A DNA stretch of 64,000 nt from WTAW01 sp964406575 (lineage in GTDB: Bacteria > Acidobacteriota > Aminicenantia > Aminicenantales > Aminicenantaceae), in the NCBI GenBank assembly GCA_964406575.1, contig CAYOSH010000009.1, forward strand, positions 1-64,000, in the 5' to 3' direction. Shown here piece after piece: positions 8,475 to 18,036 of the stretch (the stretch's first letter is position 1; every line of letters begins with the position of its first letter). A program made the translations under genes and the position numbers. The notes below the pieces were generated by a model, which was not told the origin of the DNA, ran no database searches, and worked only from the letters and a program-made list of their open reading frames with translations.

Positions 8475-11400
8475 CTATTTTGCGCCATGTCTTTCCTGTC
8501 GCTTTTTTTGTTCTTCGGTCTTTCTCTTCAATTCTGCAATCTGCTTTTTTAGTTCAGCCTCAATTTTCAGGCGTTCAGTGATGTCTCTTTCGGTCGTGCA
8601 AAAAGCATAGGGTTTTTCACTTTCATCTTTCAACACCGAAAAGGTCAACCAAACAAATATTTTTTTTCCATCCTTAGAAACTCGCTTTGTGATAAAGGAT
8701 TTAATTTTCCCTCCCTCTGACAGCTTCTTGATGGCGTGTTCCTCTTCTTCCCTTTTTTCATTGGGAATTAAGTCTTGGATCTTCATCTTTATGGCCTCTT
8801 TTTTCTTATAGCCGTACATCAATTCTGCACCCCTATTCCAATCGAGAATATTTCCTTTAAAATCTTGTAAAGTGATTGCATCGTTAGAGTCATAAAGAAC
8901 TGTGGAGAATCGTCTTATGTTCTCATTTTGTTTTTTAATGTCTGTTATATCACTAAAAGTAATGACAATACCTTCGATGACGTTTTCTGTGGTTCGATAG
9001 GGTAGAATGTTTACCTTATAAATATCGCCTGATTTGGCAAATACCTCTTTTTCGAAAGAAAGCGAAGTCGTCAATACCTGTTGAGCTGCCTCACTAATAT
9101 TGAAATTAGGTACATTCGTAACAATTTGATCGATCGGGCGGTTGATATCGGATTCGATGAGATTGATTATATTCTTCGATTGCGGCGTAAAACGCTTTAT
9201 CCTCATTTCGGCATCCAAGAAAAGCACTGCAATTTCTGTACTCGAAAGCAGATTTTTCGAATCATTGTAGGCTTTAGATAATTCGTCAATCTTGATCTGA
9301 TATTCAGAGTTTATTGTCAGCAGTTCTTCGTTAACGGATTGTAGTTCTTCCCTCGAGGTTTCCAACTCCTCATTGCTACTCTGTAACTCTTCGTTTGTAG
9401 ATTGAAATTCTTCATTCATGGATCTCAATTCCTGGTTAGATGCATCCAATTCCTCTGTTGTCGTACTAAGATAGTCTTTCGTAGCCCTGAGCTCGTTTTC
9501 CAAGTTTTTTATTCGCATAACACTTTGTTTTTTTGGGTTTTCCGCTTGAAAAACCTGTTCTTTTTTACTAGAGGCTGTTTTATCTTCGAATAAAACAAGC
9601 ATATGCCCCTTAAGCGGTTCAGGTTCAAATATCGGTCTCACTATCAAATTGATAACGTAATAATCACCATCATGTTTTATTTTTATGTCAGATTCAACAA
9701 TTTCTCTTTTTTCCCTCTTCGCTGAATGAATCGCGTTCATCAGATGGTGATTTAAGCTTTCACGTGCCATCTCCATTATGTTCATTCTTGGCTTACCTGA
9801 TGCGGGTTCTAGATAATTTCCTGTTCTCCCATGAATGAACAGGATCTCATAATTATCATCGATAAGGACACACGCAGGGCTGTAATCCTTCAGCAGGAGA
9901 TTGTCAACAAATGAGTCTATTCCAATATTTCTTTTTTCATCAATCTGGTTTATTGTCAAATGTGAAGGGAGTGATTTTTTTTGACTTGGAAGAATTCCAA
10001 TCTTTTCTAGAGGAAAGGATGTTATTCCTTTTCGCTTGTAAATTTTCCATTTTTTATTGACAATCTTGAAAAGGTCAACAGAATAACCAATAGTTTCAGA
10101 AGACCCTAAAAGGAGGATTCCATCCTTATTAAGAGAATAATGAAATTGAGTCAACACTTTTGTCTGTATTTCTGAATCCAGGTAGATCAGAACATTCCTG
10201 CAGCTGAGCAAATCTATATTTGGGAAAGGTGGATCGTCGATGACATTATGCACAGAAAAGATAACCTTTTCCCTGATATCTTTCTTGATAAGATATGTGT
10301 TATCTTTTTTCACAAAATATTCTTTTAATCGGTCCGGAGACACATCGGCACTAATACCTAGAGGGAAAATTCCGGTCCTGGCTTTATTGATAGCATCCTC
10401 ATCAATATCAGTGGCAAAAATTTGAACTTCATTATTAAGATCATTCTCTTTAATATACTCTTGGAGTATAATGGCAATCGAGTATACTTCCTCTCCAGTG
10501 GAACACCCAGGAACCCAAGCCCGGCAAGGTTGAGCTATGGACTTGTCTTTCAAGAGTTCTGGAAAAATCTTTTCTTTAAGGATTTCGAAGGCCTCGGGTT
10601 CTCTGAAAAAATTGGTAACACCTATCAATAATCCCTTGAATAGCTTCGTTAATTCATTATAGTTTTGCTGCAAATATCTAACATATAGGGACACATCGTT
10701 TATATGGTGGATCGCCATTCGTTTCTCGATCCTTCGCAAGATGGTGCTTTTTTTATAATGAGAGAAGTCGTGCTTGGTCTTGTTCCGGAGCAGAATAAAT
10801 ATTTTTTCGAGATGGTCTTCAATCTTCGGTAGAATCACCAATTTTTTTTCCCTTTTGATGAAGGAGTGTTTCGCATAACGTGTGAGTTGCTTAGGCATTT
10901 CCTCTGCTTTCAGAATAAGGTCCACAAGTCCGGTTGATATCGCACTTCTCGGCATTCCATCATACACAGCAGATTCCGGCTCCTGCACGATTGCCAGCCC
11001 ACCTCTCTCTTTTACAGCCTTTAAACCGAGCGTGCCATCGGATCCTGTTCCAGACAGGATGATACATACAGCATTCTCGCCTTGATCTTCGGCCAAAGAG
11101 CGAAAAAAATAGTCAATAGGAAGCTTTATTCCGCAATATTTTGTCGGCTCCATCAAATGAAATAGACCATTAAATATGGCAATCTCTTTGTTCGGGGGGG
11201 TGATATATACATAATTTGATCTTATCTCCATTTTGTCCTTGATTTGAAGTACTTTCATTTGTGTGTATTTTTTTATCAATTCGGAGAGGAAACTCTTTTT
11301 GTCTGACGCTAGATGCATGATACTGACAAACGCCATCCCGCTATCTGGGGGCATTTTTTCCAGAAACTTCTTAAAAGCCTCTAATCCTCCAGCAGAGGAA

Positions 11401-11561
11401 CCTAGGCCAACGATGGGAAATGTGTATTCTTTTTTTCGCCGGATTTGGATCTCTTCTTTGCGGGAAACTATTTTTGCCTTTGTTGATTTCCCTGAAGGAG
11501 AGGATTTTTTAGGAGTTCTAGGTGCACTTTTTTTCTTAATCGTTTTTGCCCTTTTTTCCAT
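8475..11561 (-). CDS. CheB-CheR fusion with PAS domains and long coiled coil
   Basis: 1028 aa. A Lys/Ser-rich N-terminus precedes a CheB methylesterase domain (about 48-230) with the expected Ser in GLGSSAGGLEA, His in SIMHLASD and Asp in SGTGSDGTLG. A CheR methyltransferase domain follows (about 245-510) with the SAM loop WVPGCSTGEEVYSIA and LLSCRNVLIYLD. Next come a degenerate PAS-like segment, a coiled coil (about 690-770, rich in EELQSSNEELETSREE repeats) and two PAS domains. It lacks its own kinase and no chemoreceptor, CheA or CheW lies in the window, so it is probably a sensory methyl-modification protein of the alternative CheB/CheR-PAS family that works with the downstream kinase at 6755. 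Confidence 0.93.
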   Translation of the reverse strand: MEKRAKTIKKKSAPRTPKKSSPSGKSTKAKIVSRKEEIQIRRKKEYTFPIVGLGSSAGGLEAFKKFLEKMPPDSGMAFVSIMHLASDKKSFLSELIKKYTQMKVLQIKDKMEIRSNYVYITPPNKEIAIFNGLFHLMEPTKYCGIKLPIDYFFRSLAEDQGENAVCIILSGTGSDGTLGLKAVKERGGLAIVQEPESAVYDGMPRSAISTGLVDLILKAEEMPKQLTRYAKHSFIKREKKLVILPKIEDHLEKIFILLRNKTKHDFSHYKKSTILRRIEKRMAIHHINDVSLYVRYLQQNYNELTKLFKGLLIGVTNFFREPEAFEILKEKIFPELLKDKSIAQPCRAWVPGCSTGEEVYSIAIILQEYIKENDLNNEVQIFATDIDEDAINKARTGIFPLGISADVSPDRLKEYFVKKDNTYLIKKDIREKVIFSVHNVIDDPPFPNIDLLSCRNVLIYLDSEIQTKVLTQFHYSLNKDGILLLGSSETIGYSVDLFKIVNKKWKIYKRKGITSFPLEKIGILPSQKKSLPSHLTINQIDEKRNIGIDSFVDNLLLKDYSPACVLIDDNYEILFIHGRTGNYLEPASGKPRMNIMEMARESLNHHLMNAIHSAKREKREIVESDIKIKHDGDYYVINLIVRPIFEPEPLKGHMLVLFEDKTASSKKEQVFQAENPKKQSVMRIKNLENELRATKDYLSTTTEELDASNQELRSMNEEFQSTNEELQSSNEELETSREELQSVNEELLTINSEYQIKIDELSKAYNDSKNLLSSTEIAVLFLDAEMRIKRFTPQSKNIINLIESDINRPIDQIVTNVPNFNISEAAQQVLTTSLSFEKEVFAKSGDIYKVNILPYRTTENVIEGIVITFSDITDIKKQNENIRRFSTVLYDSNDAITLQDFKGNILDWNRGAELMYGYKKKEAIKMKIQDLIPNEKREEEEHAIKKLSEGGKIKSFITKRVSKDGKKIFVWLTFSVLKDESEKPYAFCTTERDITERLKIEAELKKQIAELKRKTEEQKKRQERHGAK

Positions 11562-12370
11562 TATGCGGCTCCCAGATTGTAATCCTTTGAATATCGAAGG
11601 ATTATTAAGGAAAATTTTTCATATGGTTTAATGAATTTATGTATTAAAAGAAATATCCCTTTGTTTATAAGCTATCATAAAGAAAATACATTATCAAGTC
11701 ATTGAACTCGTTCATGCGATTATACTCTTCCATAGTGTGGCAATTGTTTTTATTTCATAAGACTCCTTCCAATACATTAGGTTTGCCCGTTCCACACATC
11801 TATTGAGTTTAGGCGATAAACTTTGATTCGCCAATTATCTCTATGGAGAGGTAGCGGCAGAAAACAATTTTCTTATTTATCATCCTTAACCACGGTTAGG
11901 GATTTTGGATAAAAGTTGTTATGTTATTACATGGAGAGAGGTCTGTTCTTTTTGCATTTGACGACAAGCCTAAGCTGTGCGATAATTTGTCGTGGAAATT
12001 GACAAAGCAAAAACAAATGGGGGAACATCCGTCTAGCAAGGCAAGTTCATATATTTTAATCACTGTTGAAAATTCTCAGATAAATTCCTCCACTTAGAAA
12101 TAACTCCTATCATTTTTGGGAGGATTCTAAATGGAAGACCAAGACAAGACAAAAGAACAACTCATAGATGAATTAGTGCCATTATGCCAATTATTGAATT
12201 GAAGGAATCGAAATCTGAACACAGAGGACGGAGAAAGAACTACACGCGTGTGTGGGAAGAAAGAGATATTCCATATCTAATGTTATAATTAAAAAGGAGT
12301 TTCGCAAGCCAAAGCTGGGTTAAGACTTCAGTAAAAAACATTTATGTAAATATACATAAGGGGGAGAGCA
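11562..12370. other. Divergent intergenic region with a kinase fossil
   Basis: About 800 bp between divergent signalling genes. It must hold promoters for both directions, but I cannot fix them reliably; the sequence is AT-rich. Apart from the kinase N-terminal fossil at 12131 I see no gene, RNA or strong repeat. The start of the 12371 gene is preceded by AAGGGGGAGAG, a good ribosome-binding site. Confidence 0.4.
12131..12202 (+). pseudogene. Fossil N-terminus of a PAS histidine kinase
   Basis: ATG with an upstream GGGAGG begins MEDQDKTKEQLIDELVPLCQ, which is the stereotyped first 20 residues of many PAS sensor kinases, then stops after 23 codons. Shifting frame recovers ELKESKSEHRG and then KELHACVG, also typical of the linker before a PAS domain. 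So this looks like a kinase gene eroded by frameshifts and a deletion, leaving only the front 120 bp or so. Confidence 0.5.
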
Positions 12371-14431
12371 ATGAGAGAAACTGGACTCGATATTTTAGGA
12401 AAAGTTCCCTGGGGCACTCATTTCTGCCAGTTTTACAAGAATAAAGAAGATTTAATTGAGATTTTGGTGCCTTATTTCAAAGCAGGATTAAAAAATAATG
12501 AATTCTGCATGTGGATTACTTCAAATCCTTTAAAAGCTAAGGAAGCAAAAAATTCATTATGGAAAGAGTTAGAAGATTTAGATGATTATATCGAGAAAGG
12601 CCAGATAGAAATCCTTGATGCTAGCCAATGGTACGGCAAATCAGGAAGATTTAATTCTAAAAAGATACTGGCGGGATTGGTCAAGAAAGAGGAAGAAGCT
12701 GTGGAAAGAGGATTTGATGGAATTCGCATAGCAGGAAATACCTTTTGGCTTGAGAAAGAGGATTGGAGAAGTTTCGCTGAATATGAAGAAATGATAAACA
12801 GTATTATTAATAACTATCGGATGCTTGCGATTTGTTCCTATTCTCAGGATAGATGTGGGGCAAATGAATTAATAGAAGTGGCAAACAGTCATCAATTCTC
12901 TATTATTAAGCATGAGGCTAAATGGAAGTTTATTGAAAGCTCTGAGCACAAGCGGGTGCACGAAACCTTGCAACAGAATGAGCTGTTTAATTTTATATTA
13001 TTCCAGTACAATCCCATCGAAACTATGGTCACGGATAGGAATGGAAGAGTGATTAGAGTCAACTCGGCAGCAAAGAGATCAGGGAAAAAATTGCCTGGAA
13101 TAGGAGATGTGATGTATAAGGATTGGCCTGAAAAACCCAAGATTGATATGCACGCTGAGTTGATGGAATGTATCAGGTTGGGTAATATAAAAAATTTTCC
13201 TGAAGTAAAACATGGCGACCAGTTTTTTTTTATAACGAGTGCTGGTTTTCCCAAAGGAGCTATTGTAACATATCAAGACATCACCGAACGCAAGCGGGCA
13301 GAGGAAGAAAAAGAGAAACTCCAAGCACAGCTTATCCAATCTGAAAAGATAGCTGGAATCGGGACTCTGACGAGTGGCATCGCCCATGAATTCAACAATC
13401 TGCTTCAGATAATGACTGGGCATGCAGAATTCGCCCGAAGGACGAAGAAACCAGAAGATATGGAAGAAGCTTTAGAGATAGTTGAAAACACTTCTGAAAG
13501 AGTCTCAAGAATTATCAAAGACTTATTAACTTTCTCAAGACGAAAACCTCTTGATAGAGAACGTTGTAATATTGCTGAATTAGTAGAATTAGTGCTTTCG
13601 ATGATAGAAGAGCAGCTAAAAAAGCATAACATCAAAGTGGTGAAGGAGTATAGAAAGACACCTTCTGTAGAGGTAAATGAAGGCGAGCTGCAACAAGTGT
13701 TCCTGAATATGATTACGAATGCTCGAGATGCGATGACAGACAAAGGGGGAAAATTGGAGATAAAGGTTAAGAAGGTTAATGACAATGCAGAAGTGAGTTT
13801 CACTGATACAGGGATAGGCATAGAGGAGGAGAATTTAGGCAGGGTATTTGAGCCTTTCTATACGACTAAAGGAGCCGTTGGAGAAGATACCAGAACTCAG
13901 GGAATAGGACTTGGTTTATCAGTTTCTTATGGGATTGTAGAGAGACATGGAGGTACGATTGAAATAGCGAGTGAGGTAGGGAGAGGAACGACTTTTACTG
14001 TGAAATTGCCAGTGAAAGGAAAAGAAGTTAAAAAGAGCAGAGCGAAAGTTGCTAGGAAGGCAAAGAAAAAGATGCCCGAGCCTCAGAAAATTTTGGTGGT
14101 AGATGATGAGAAAGCTATATGTCAGATGTTTACGAAATGGTTATCTTCAGAGGGACATCAAGTGAAATCTGCATTAACAGGAAAGACAGCTATAAGTCTG
14201 GTTAAAAAGGAGTCATTCGATGTTGTGTTTTTGGATATAGTCATGCCAGGGATTTCAGGCGTTGAAGTCCTTGAAAGAATCAAGGAAATATCACCCAAGA
14301 CAAAAGTAATCATGATAACAGGCAGTCTATTGAAGAAGGATACTTGGGATGGACTCAAACAGAAAGGGGCATCTGGGTATATACAAAAACCCTTTAAGAT
14401 GGAAGACATAACGAAATGTTTAGAGTTTTAA
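12371..14431 (+). CDS. MEDS-PAS hybrid histidine kinase with C-terminal receiver
   Basis: 686 aa, cytoplasmic. The N-terminal 175 residues are a MEDS sensory domain of the DcmR type (WGTHFCQFYKNKEDL, FCMWITSNPL, GFDGIRIAGNTFW), a RecA-like fold related to KaiC family domains. A PAS-like domain follows (about 205-310). HisKA has GIAHEFNNLLQIM; the HATPase shows NMITNARDAM, FTDTGIGIE and GIGLGLSVSYG. The receiver (about 570-686) carries VVFLDIVMPG. The MEDS domain is thought to sense small organic ligands or redox state; the actual signal here is unknown. It is the first gene on the plus strand of the block and a paralogue of 6755 and 14718. Confidence 0.93.
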   Translation: MRETGLDILGKVPWGTHFCQFYKNKEDLIEILVPYFKAGLKNNEFCMWITSNPLKAKEAKNSLWKELEDLDDYIEKGQIEILDASQWYGKSGRFNSKKILAGLVKKEEEAVERGFDGIRIAGNTFWLEKEDWRSFAEYEEMINSIINNYRMLAICSYSQDRCGANELIEVANSHQFSIIKHEAKWKFIESSEHKRVHETLQQNELFNFILFQYNPIETMVTDRNGRVIRVNSAAKRSGKKLPGIGDVMYKDWPEKPKIDMHAELMECIRLGNIKNFPEVKHGDQFFFITSAGFPKGAIVTYQDITERKRAEEEKEKLQAQLIQSEKIAGIGTLTSGIAHEFNNLLQIMTGHAEFARRTKKPEDMEEALEIVENTSERVSRIIKDLLTFSRRKPLDRERCNIAELVELVLSMIEEQLKKHNIKVVKEYRKTPSVEVNEGELQQVFLNMITNARDAMTDKGGKLEIKVKKVNDNAEVSFTDTGIGIEEENLGRVFEPFYTTKGAVGEDTRTQGIGLGLSVSYGIVERHGGTIEIASEVGRGTTFTVKLPVKGKEVKKSRAKVARKAKKKMPEPQKILVVDDEKAICQMFTKWLSSEGHQVKSALTGKTAISLVKKESFDVVFLDIVMPGISGVEVLERIKEISPKTKVIMITGSLLKKDTWDGLKQKGASGYIQKPFKMEDITKCLEF

Positions 14432-14459
14432 TAAAGTAGAGAAAAGGAGAAACATAGAG

Positions 14460-14612
14460 CATTACGAGAAATTCCTCGAGTTCTAGAAGGATGCTAATCC
14501 TGGGATTGTTGAGATGGAGGAGGCACAGGTGCTACATATCAAGAGTCCGGAAACAGCCTCAAACTTTACACTCCCATTCATAGATCTCAATCAAATCTAT
14601 GACGCATTCTAA
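14460..14612 (+). pseudogene. Decayed TPR-protein C-terminus
   Basis: An open frame interrupted by a single TAG (14484-14486) reads HYEKFLEF, stop, then KDANPGIVEMEEAQ. This matches the common TPR-protein ending HYEKFL-xWKDADPGI-xEVEDA, with the TAG replacing a Trp codon. The remaining 25 codons are not recognised. It is a gene tail stranded between two kinase genes, and is part of the evidence that this block has gained and lost sequence repeatedly. Confidence 0.45.
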
Positions 14613-14717
14613 ACACAAAAGGGCTAGACAAAATTCACTTTACAATCATCTCTAAAGGTGATAGATTTTTTGGATTCCGTCTTCTATAATAAAAATGAGC
14701 GAGGATAAGTACGGGAT

Positions 14718-17006
14718 TTGGTCAATAAAGATCAATCTTCGTCCAATAGTGATATGACCCCAAAAATGAAGTCTAAACCAAAAATTCTCATTGTCGAAGA
14801 TGAAATGATCACGGCCAATGCGACAAAACGAACCCTTGAACTCCTTAATTATTCTGTTCCTAGAGTCATTTCTTCAGCACAGGAGGCAATTAAAGAAACA
14901 GAAGAGAATACCTATGACTTAATTCTGATGGATATCAAATTGCAGGGACAGAAGGATGGCATCAAAGCGGCAAGCCAGATACGTGCCCGTCATGATATTC
15001 CGGTTGTTTATATCACGGCATCGACTGATAAGAAAACCCTGGAGAAGGCGAAGGTTACAGAGCCTTATGGGTATGCATATAAGCCTATTGATGAGAAGGA
15101 ATTGCGAACTGTTATAGAAATAGCTCTTCTCAGACACGATATGGAGCAGCAACTCAAAAAGAGCGAGGATCGCTATCGGTCGATTTTTGAAGGCTCCCGG
15201 GATGCAATCTTCATTGTCGCTGAAGATTCAAGATTTGTAGAAGTTAACCAGGCAGCATCCGCTCTCACAGGATATTCTAAAGAAGAACTTTTGAAGATGA
15301 AAGTACAAGATCTTCATGATGCTGAGGGTCTTGAGGTCTATAATCATAATTTCCTCAGGATTATGTCGGGTGTACAGATTACCAGTGAAGCTAAAATCCT
15401 AAGAAAGGATGGAACTAATGTTGATACAGAATTCAGTAATAAAAGAACTGAGATCGGCGGCATTCCTTTTATGCATACAGTGGCGCGGGATATAACCCAA
15501 CGCAGAAAAGCAGAGGAAGAATTGATACGCCTATCCCAAGCTGTGAAAATGTCTTCAGATAGTATTATCATCAGCGACATTAATGGGAATATCTTAGATG
15601 TAAATAATGCAACTTTGAGAATGTATGGAACTGATAACAAAGATATTTTTATAGGCAAAAACAGCTTTGATTTTATCGCCCCAAAAGACAGGAAAAAGGC
15701 ATTAGAAAATATGGAGAGTACCCTTAAAAAGGAATACAGTCCAGTCATAGAATATCATCTCTTAACTCAGCAAGGTCGACAAATCCTTGTGGAGATGAGC
15801 GCAGCCCTCATAAAGAATAACAGTGGACAGCCAATTGGATTCATAAAGATAAATAGAGACATCTCTGCGCGTAAGAGGGCAGAGGAACAGAAAGAGGTGC
15901 TTCAAGCTCAACTCATCCATTCAGAAAAAATGGCTGGGATCGGCACTCTGACAAGTGGTGTTGCCCATGAATTCAACAATCTGCTCCAAATCATTAAAGG
16001 TCACATGGAATTTGCCCGGAGGACTAGACGATCAGAAGATTTCGAAGAGGCCATCGAAACAGCTCTCTTTACTTCTGATAGAGCAGCAAAAATCGTTAAG
16101 GACCTACTGATATTTGCAAGTGATGAAGTCCCTGAGAAAGGGATCGTTCCAATTACAGAAGTTGTCGAATCCGCCCTCGCTTTACTTGAAGAGCATATAA
16201 AAAGGCATAATATCGAAGTGGTGAGGAAATACCAAAAAAACCCAAATGTAGAGATTAATAAAACCGAGATGCAGCAGGTGTTTTTCAACTTGATCACGAA
16301 CGCCAGAGATGCCATGACCCATAAGGGGGGAAAACTGGAGATAAAAGTTAATCGTATCAAAGAAAGAGTGGAAGTCAGTTTTAGTGATACAGGCATTGGG
16401 ATTAGCGAGAAGAATTTGGGAAGGGTGTTTGAGCCATTCTTTACGACAAAAGGAGCAATCGGAGGCAGTAAGATTCCCGGTATCGGGCTTGGTCTTTCCG
16501 TTGCGTATGGGATAGTGAAAAGGCATGGGGGGATAATCGAAGTGAAAAGTCAGGCGGGGAAAGGCAGCACCGTCACAGTCAAATTGCCAATAGTAGCGTT
16601 TTATGGCAAAGAGAAAAAACTAATGGATAAAAAAATAAGGGGACAGAAAGAATTAAAGACAAGGAATTTTTTAGCAGTTGACGATGAAGAAGAGATCTGT
16701 CAGATGATCGCCAAGTGGTTATCCGAAGAAGGACACAAGGTGAAATATGCAATGACCGGTAATGAAGCGATCGCGCTGGTGAGGAAAGAGTTTTTCGATT
16801 TGGTCTTATTGGATATTGTTATGCCTGGGATGCCTCCTCTTGATGTACTCGAAAACATAGCAGAAATCTCGCCTAAAACCAAAGTGATCATGATGACTGG
16901 AAAATTGATAGATAAAAACCGGTTCAATGAGTTTAGACAGAGGGGAGCTTCCGGCTATCTCCAGAAGCCTTTTAAGATAAAAGAAGTCCTTAACTTCATC
17001 TCCTGA
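14718..17006 (+). CDS. Hybrid kinase: receiver - PAS - PAS - HisKA - HATPase - receiver
   Basis: 762 aa with a receiver at each end. The first REC (about 18-135) has ILIVEDE and LILMDIKLQGQKDGI; two PAS domains follow (about 150-265 and 270-390). HisKA has GVAHEFNNLLQII; the HATPase shows NLITNARDAM, FSDTGIGIS and GIGLGLSVAYG. The second REC ends with LVLLDIVMPG and LQKPFKI. The start is TTG at 14718, 9 nt after GAGGATAAG; the first ATG (14754) has no ribosome-binding site. Two receivers on one kinase suggest that it both takes phosphate from another kinase and passes its own on. A terminator follows at 17013. Confidence 0.92.
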   Translation: MVNKDQSSSNSDMTPKMKSKPKILIVEDEMITANATKRTLELLNYSVPRVISSAQEAIKETEENTYDLILMDIKLQGQKDGIKAASQIRARHDIPVVYITASTDKKTLEKAKVTEPYGYAYKPIDEKELRTVIEIALLRHDMEQQLKKSEDRYRSIFEGSRDAIFIVAEDSRFVEVNQAASALTGYSKEELLKMKVQDLHDAEGLEVYNHNFLRIMSGVQITSEAKILRKDGTNVDTEFSNKRTEIGGIPFMHTVARDITQRRKAEEELIRLSQAVKMSSDSIIISDINGNILDVNNATLRMYGTDNKDIFIGKNSFDFIAPKDRKKALENMESTLKKEYSPVIEYHLLTQQGRQILVEMSAALIKNNSGQPIGFIKINRDISARKRAEEQKEVLQAQLIHSEKMAGIGTLTSGVAHEFNNLLQIIKGHMEFARRTRRSEDFEEAIETALFTSDRAAKIVKDLLIFASDEVPEKGIVPITEVVESALALLEEHIKRHNIEVVRKYQKNPNVEINKTEMQQVFFNLITNARDAMTHKGGKLEIKVNRIKERVEVSFSDTGIGISEKNLGRVFEPFFTTKGAIGGSKIPGIGLGLSVAYGIVKRHGGIIEVKSQAGKGSTVTVKLPIVAFYGKEKKLMDKKIRGQKELKTRNFLAVDDEEEICQMIAKWLSEEGHKVKYAMTGNEAIALVRKEFFDLVLLDIVMPGMPPLDVLENIAEISPKTKVIMMTGKLIDKNRFNEFRQRGASGYLQKPFKIKEVLNFIS

Positions 17007-17012
17007 ATATTC

Positions 17013-17037
17013 AAAAAGGGACAGGGCCTGTCTTTTT
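17013..17037 (+). terminator. Rho-independent terminator after the 14718 kinase
   Basis: AAAAAGG followed by GACAGGGCCTGTC and TTTTT gives a short GC-rich stem extended by A-U pairs and a T-run, 7 nt beyond the kinase stop codon. It separates the 14718 gene from the long non-coding region that follows. Confidence 0.7.
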
Positions 17038-17084
17038 ATACGAGCATAAGCTTATTTTGGAGGTCCAATTATTCAGATAAAGAA

Positions 17085-17150
17085 GCGCTGGCTGTTTGGG
17101 GGCTCGGTTAAAAAGGAGGGTTATAAGGAGGAATCCCTGCCCAGCCAGCG
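17085..17150. repeat. Structured 66-nt repeat, copy A (candidate ncRNA element)
   Basis: Begins GCGCTGGCTG and ends CAGCCAGCG, which pair into a 9-10 bp outer stem. Inside, AGGG and CCCT can form a shorter stem whose loop presents TTATAAGGAGGAAT, a Shine-Dalgarno-like GGA-rich sequence. Copy B, 284 bp further on, keeps both stems and the loop while its other bases differ, which is what a conserved RNA structure would show. No T-run follows, so it is not a simple terminator. I do not recognise it as a known riboswitch class. Confidence 0.55.
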
Positions 17151-17321
17151 AAACAGGGGCATATGTGGTTTTATGGAGCAAAATATGTGCCAACAACTAG
17201 GATTTAAAGGATAAAAAAACTCTTGAGACGGTAATTATTTTATTTTCAATAAATCATATAATCTATTGTTGAGGTTGAGGAATAAAGTGACACAATCCAA
17301 ATTCGAAAAAAAACGAGAAAC

Positions 17322-17339
17322 TATAGGAAAAAATCCATA
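17322..17339. promoter_or_regulatory. Imperfect TATxGGA/TCCATA palindrome
   Basis: TATAGGA-AAAAA-TCCATA. The right half matches the TCCATA half-site found at 17582 and 20724/20745; the left half has one extra base. It may be a weaker site for the same regulator, inferred to be the NtrC-type activator at 19293. Confidence 0.35.
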
Positions 17340-17368
17340 AGAAGAATACTTGCCCTAAAGTGAAAGGA

Positions 17369-17434
17369 GCGCTGGCTGTCATGGGATTAAGCTTGCAAAG
17401 GGGGTCAAAGGAGGGAACTCCCTGCCCAGCCAGC
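17369..17434. repeat. Structured 66-nt repeat, copy B (candidate ncRNA element)
   Basis: Identical to copy A at both ends (GCGCTGGCTG and CCCTGCCCAGCCAGC) and of the same 66-nt length, but different through most of the middle. The inner stem is GGGGG/CTCCC with the loop AAAGGAGGGAA. The preserved pairing with changed sequence supports a folded RNA. GGA in hairpin loops is the hallmark of RNAs that titrate CsrA/RsmA proteins, which is one possible role (inference). Confidence 0.55.
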
Positions 17435-17571
17435 AAAGCAAGGATACGTAATCTATATGCAAAAATAATGCCAGTTCCCACGCTGCGATAAATATCACAT
17501 CTATAAAGTAAAATACTTAAGGCTTCTTGTTGCCTCCCTCCTTATTTGTTCAGCCCGGCCATTGAAAACCA

Positions 17572-17599
17572 AGGAAAAAAATCCATAAAAAATTATGGA
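17572..17599. promoter_or_regulatory. Candidate upstream activator sites for the NtrC-type regulator
   Basis: AGGA-A6-TCCATAA followed by AAAA and TTATGGA. TCCATAA/TTATGGA is a perfect 7-bp inverted repeat with a 4-bp spacer, and the left half-site sits 6 bp before it. The half-sites match those at 20724-20751. It lies about 120 bp upstream of a -24/-12 promoter, a normal distance for a sigma-54 enhancer. Confidence 0.5.
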
Positions 17600-17706
17600 A
17601 AAAACGGAATAATTTCGTCCAAGGATCCAAAGAGATGAGTTGAATGTTACCGTAAGTTTATTATAAATAACAAGTTAACTGGAATCTGTAGCTCAGCTTA
17701 GGAATA

Positions 17707-17722
17707 TGGCACAAAAATTGTA
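17707..17722 (+). promoter_or_regulatory. Probable sigma-54 (-24/-12) promoter upstream of the 18037 kinase
   Basis: TGGCAC-AAAAA-TTGTA. The -24 element is perfect and the spacing between the GG and GT pairs is the required 12 bp. The -12 GC is GT here, so the promoter may be weak. Transcription would start near 17733, leaving a leader of about 300 nt before the kinase start. Confidence 0.5.
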
Positions 17723-18036
17723 TTACACTCGAATTGCCCAGAAAATCCAAGGAGATAAACTACAGAATAGGATCGGAGCTGAGCCAGATTCATACAGGAT
17801 TAGAAGCAGCTGGACCGAGAGCAGGAAAATATTAATCAGATCCAAAAATTGTCCAGCGGCGGTAGCACATCCAAAAAGAATTTAGTGCATACCTTGGGGA
17901 TTAAAAAAATCCACATAAGATTGTTTTCAATCCTTCTATTGTAGTGAAGAACAAAACCGCTGAGAGTCCTTTATAGGCAGCATTGAGGTTTGAGAGAGGA
18001 AAATAAGACAGGGGTGGGGAAAAATAAGGAAGCCAA

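Noticed and set aside
12371..14431. A KaiC partner for the KaiB-like protein
   Set aside because: The N-terminal domain is a MEDS sensor without KaiC Walker motifs, and the rest is an ordinary hybrid kinase; the fold relation is only distant.
17085..17434. The two hairpin repeats as rho-independent terminators
   Set aside because: Neither is followed by a T-run, and both contain a conserved inner stem and loop that a terminator would not need.
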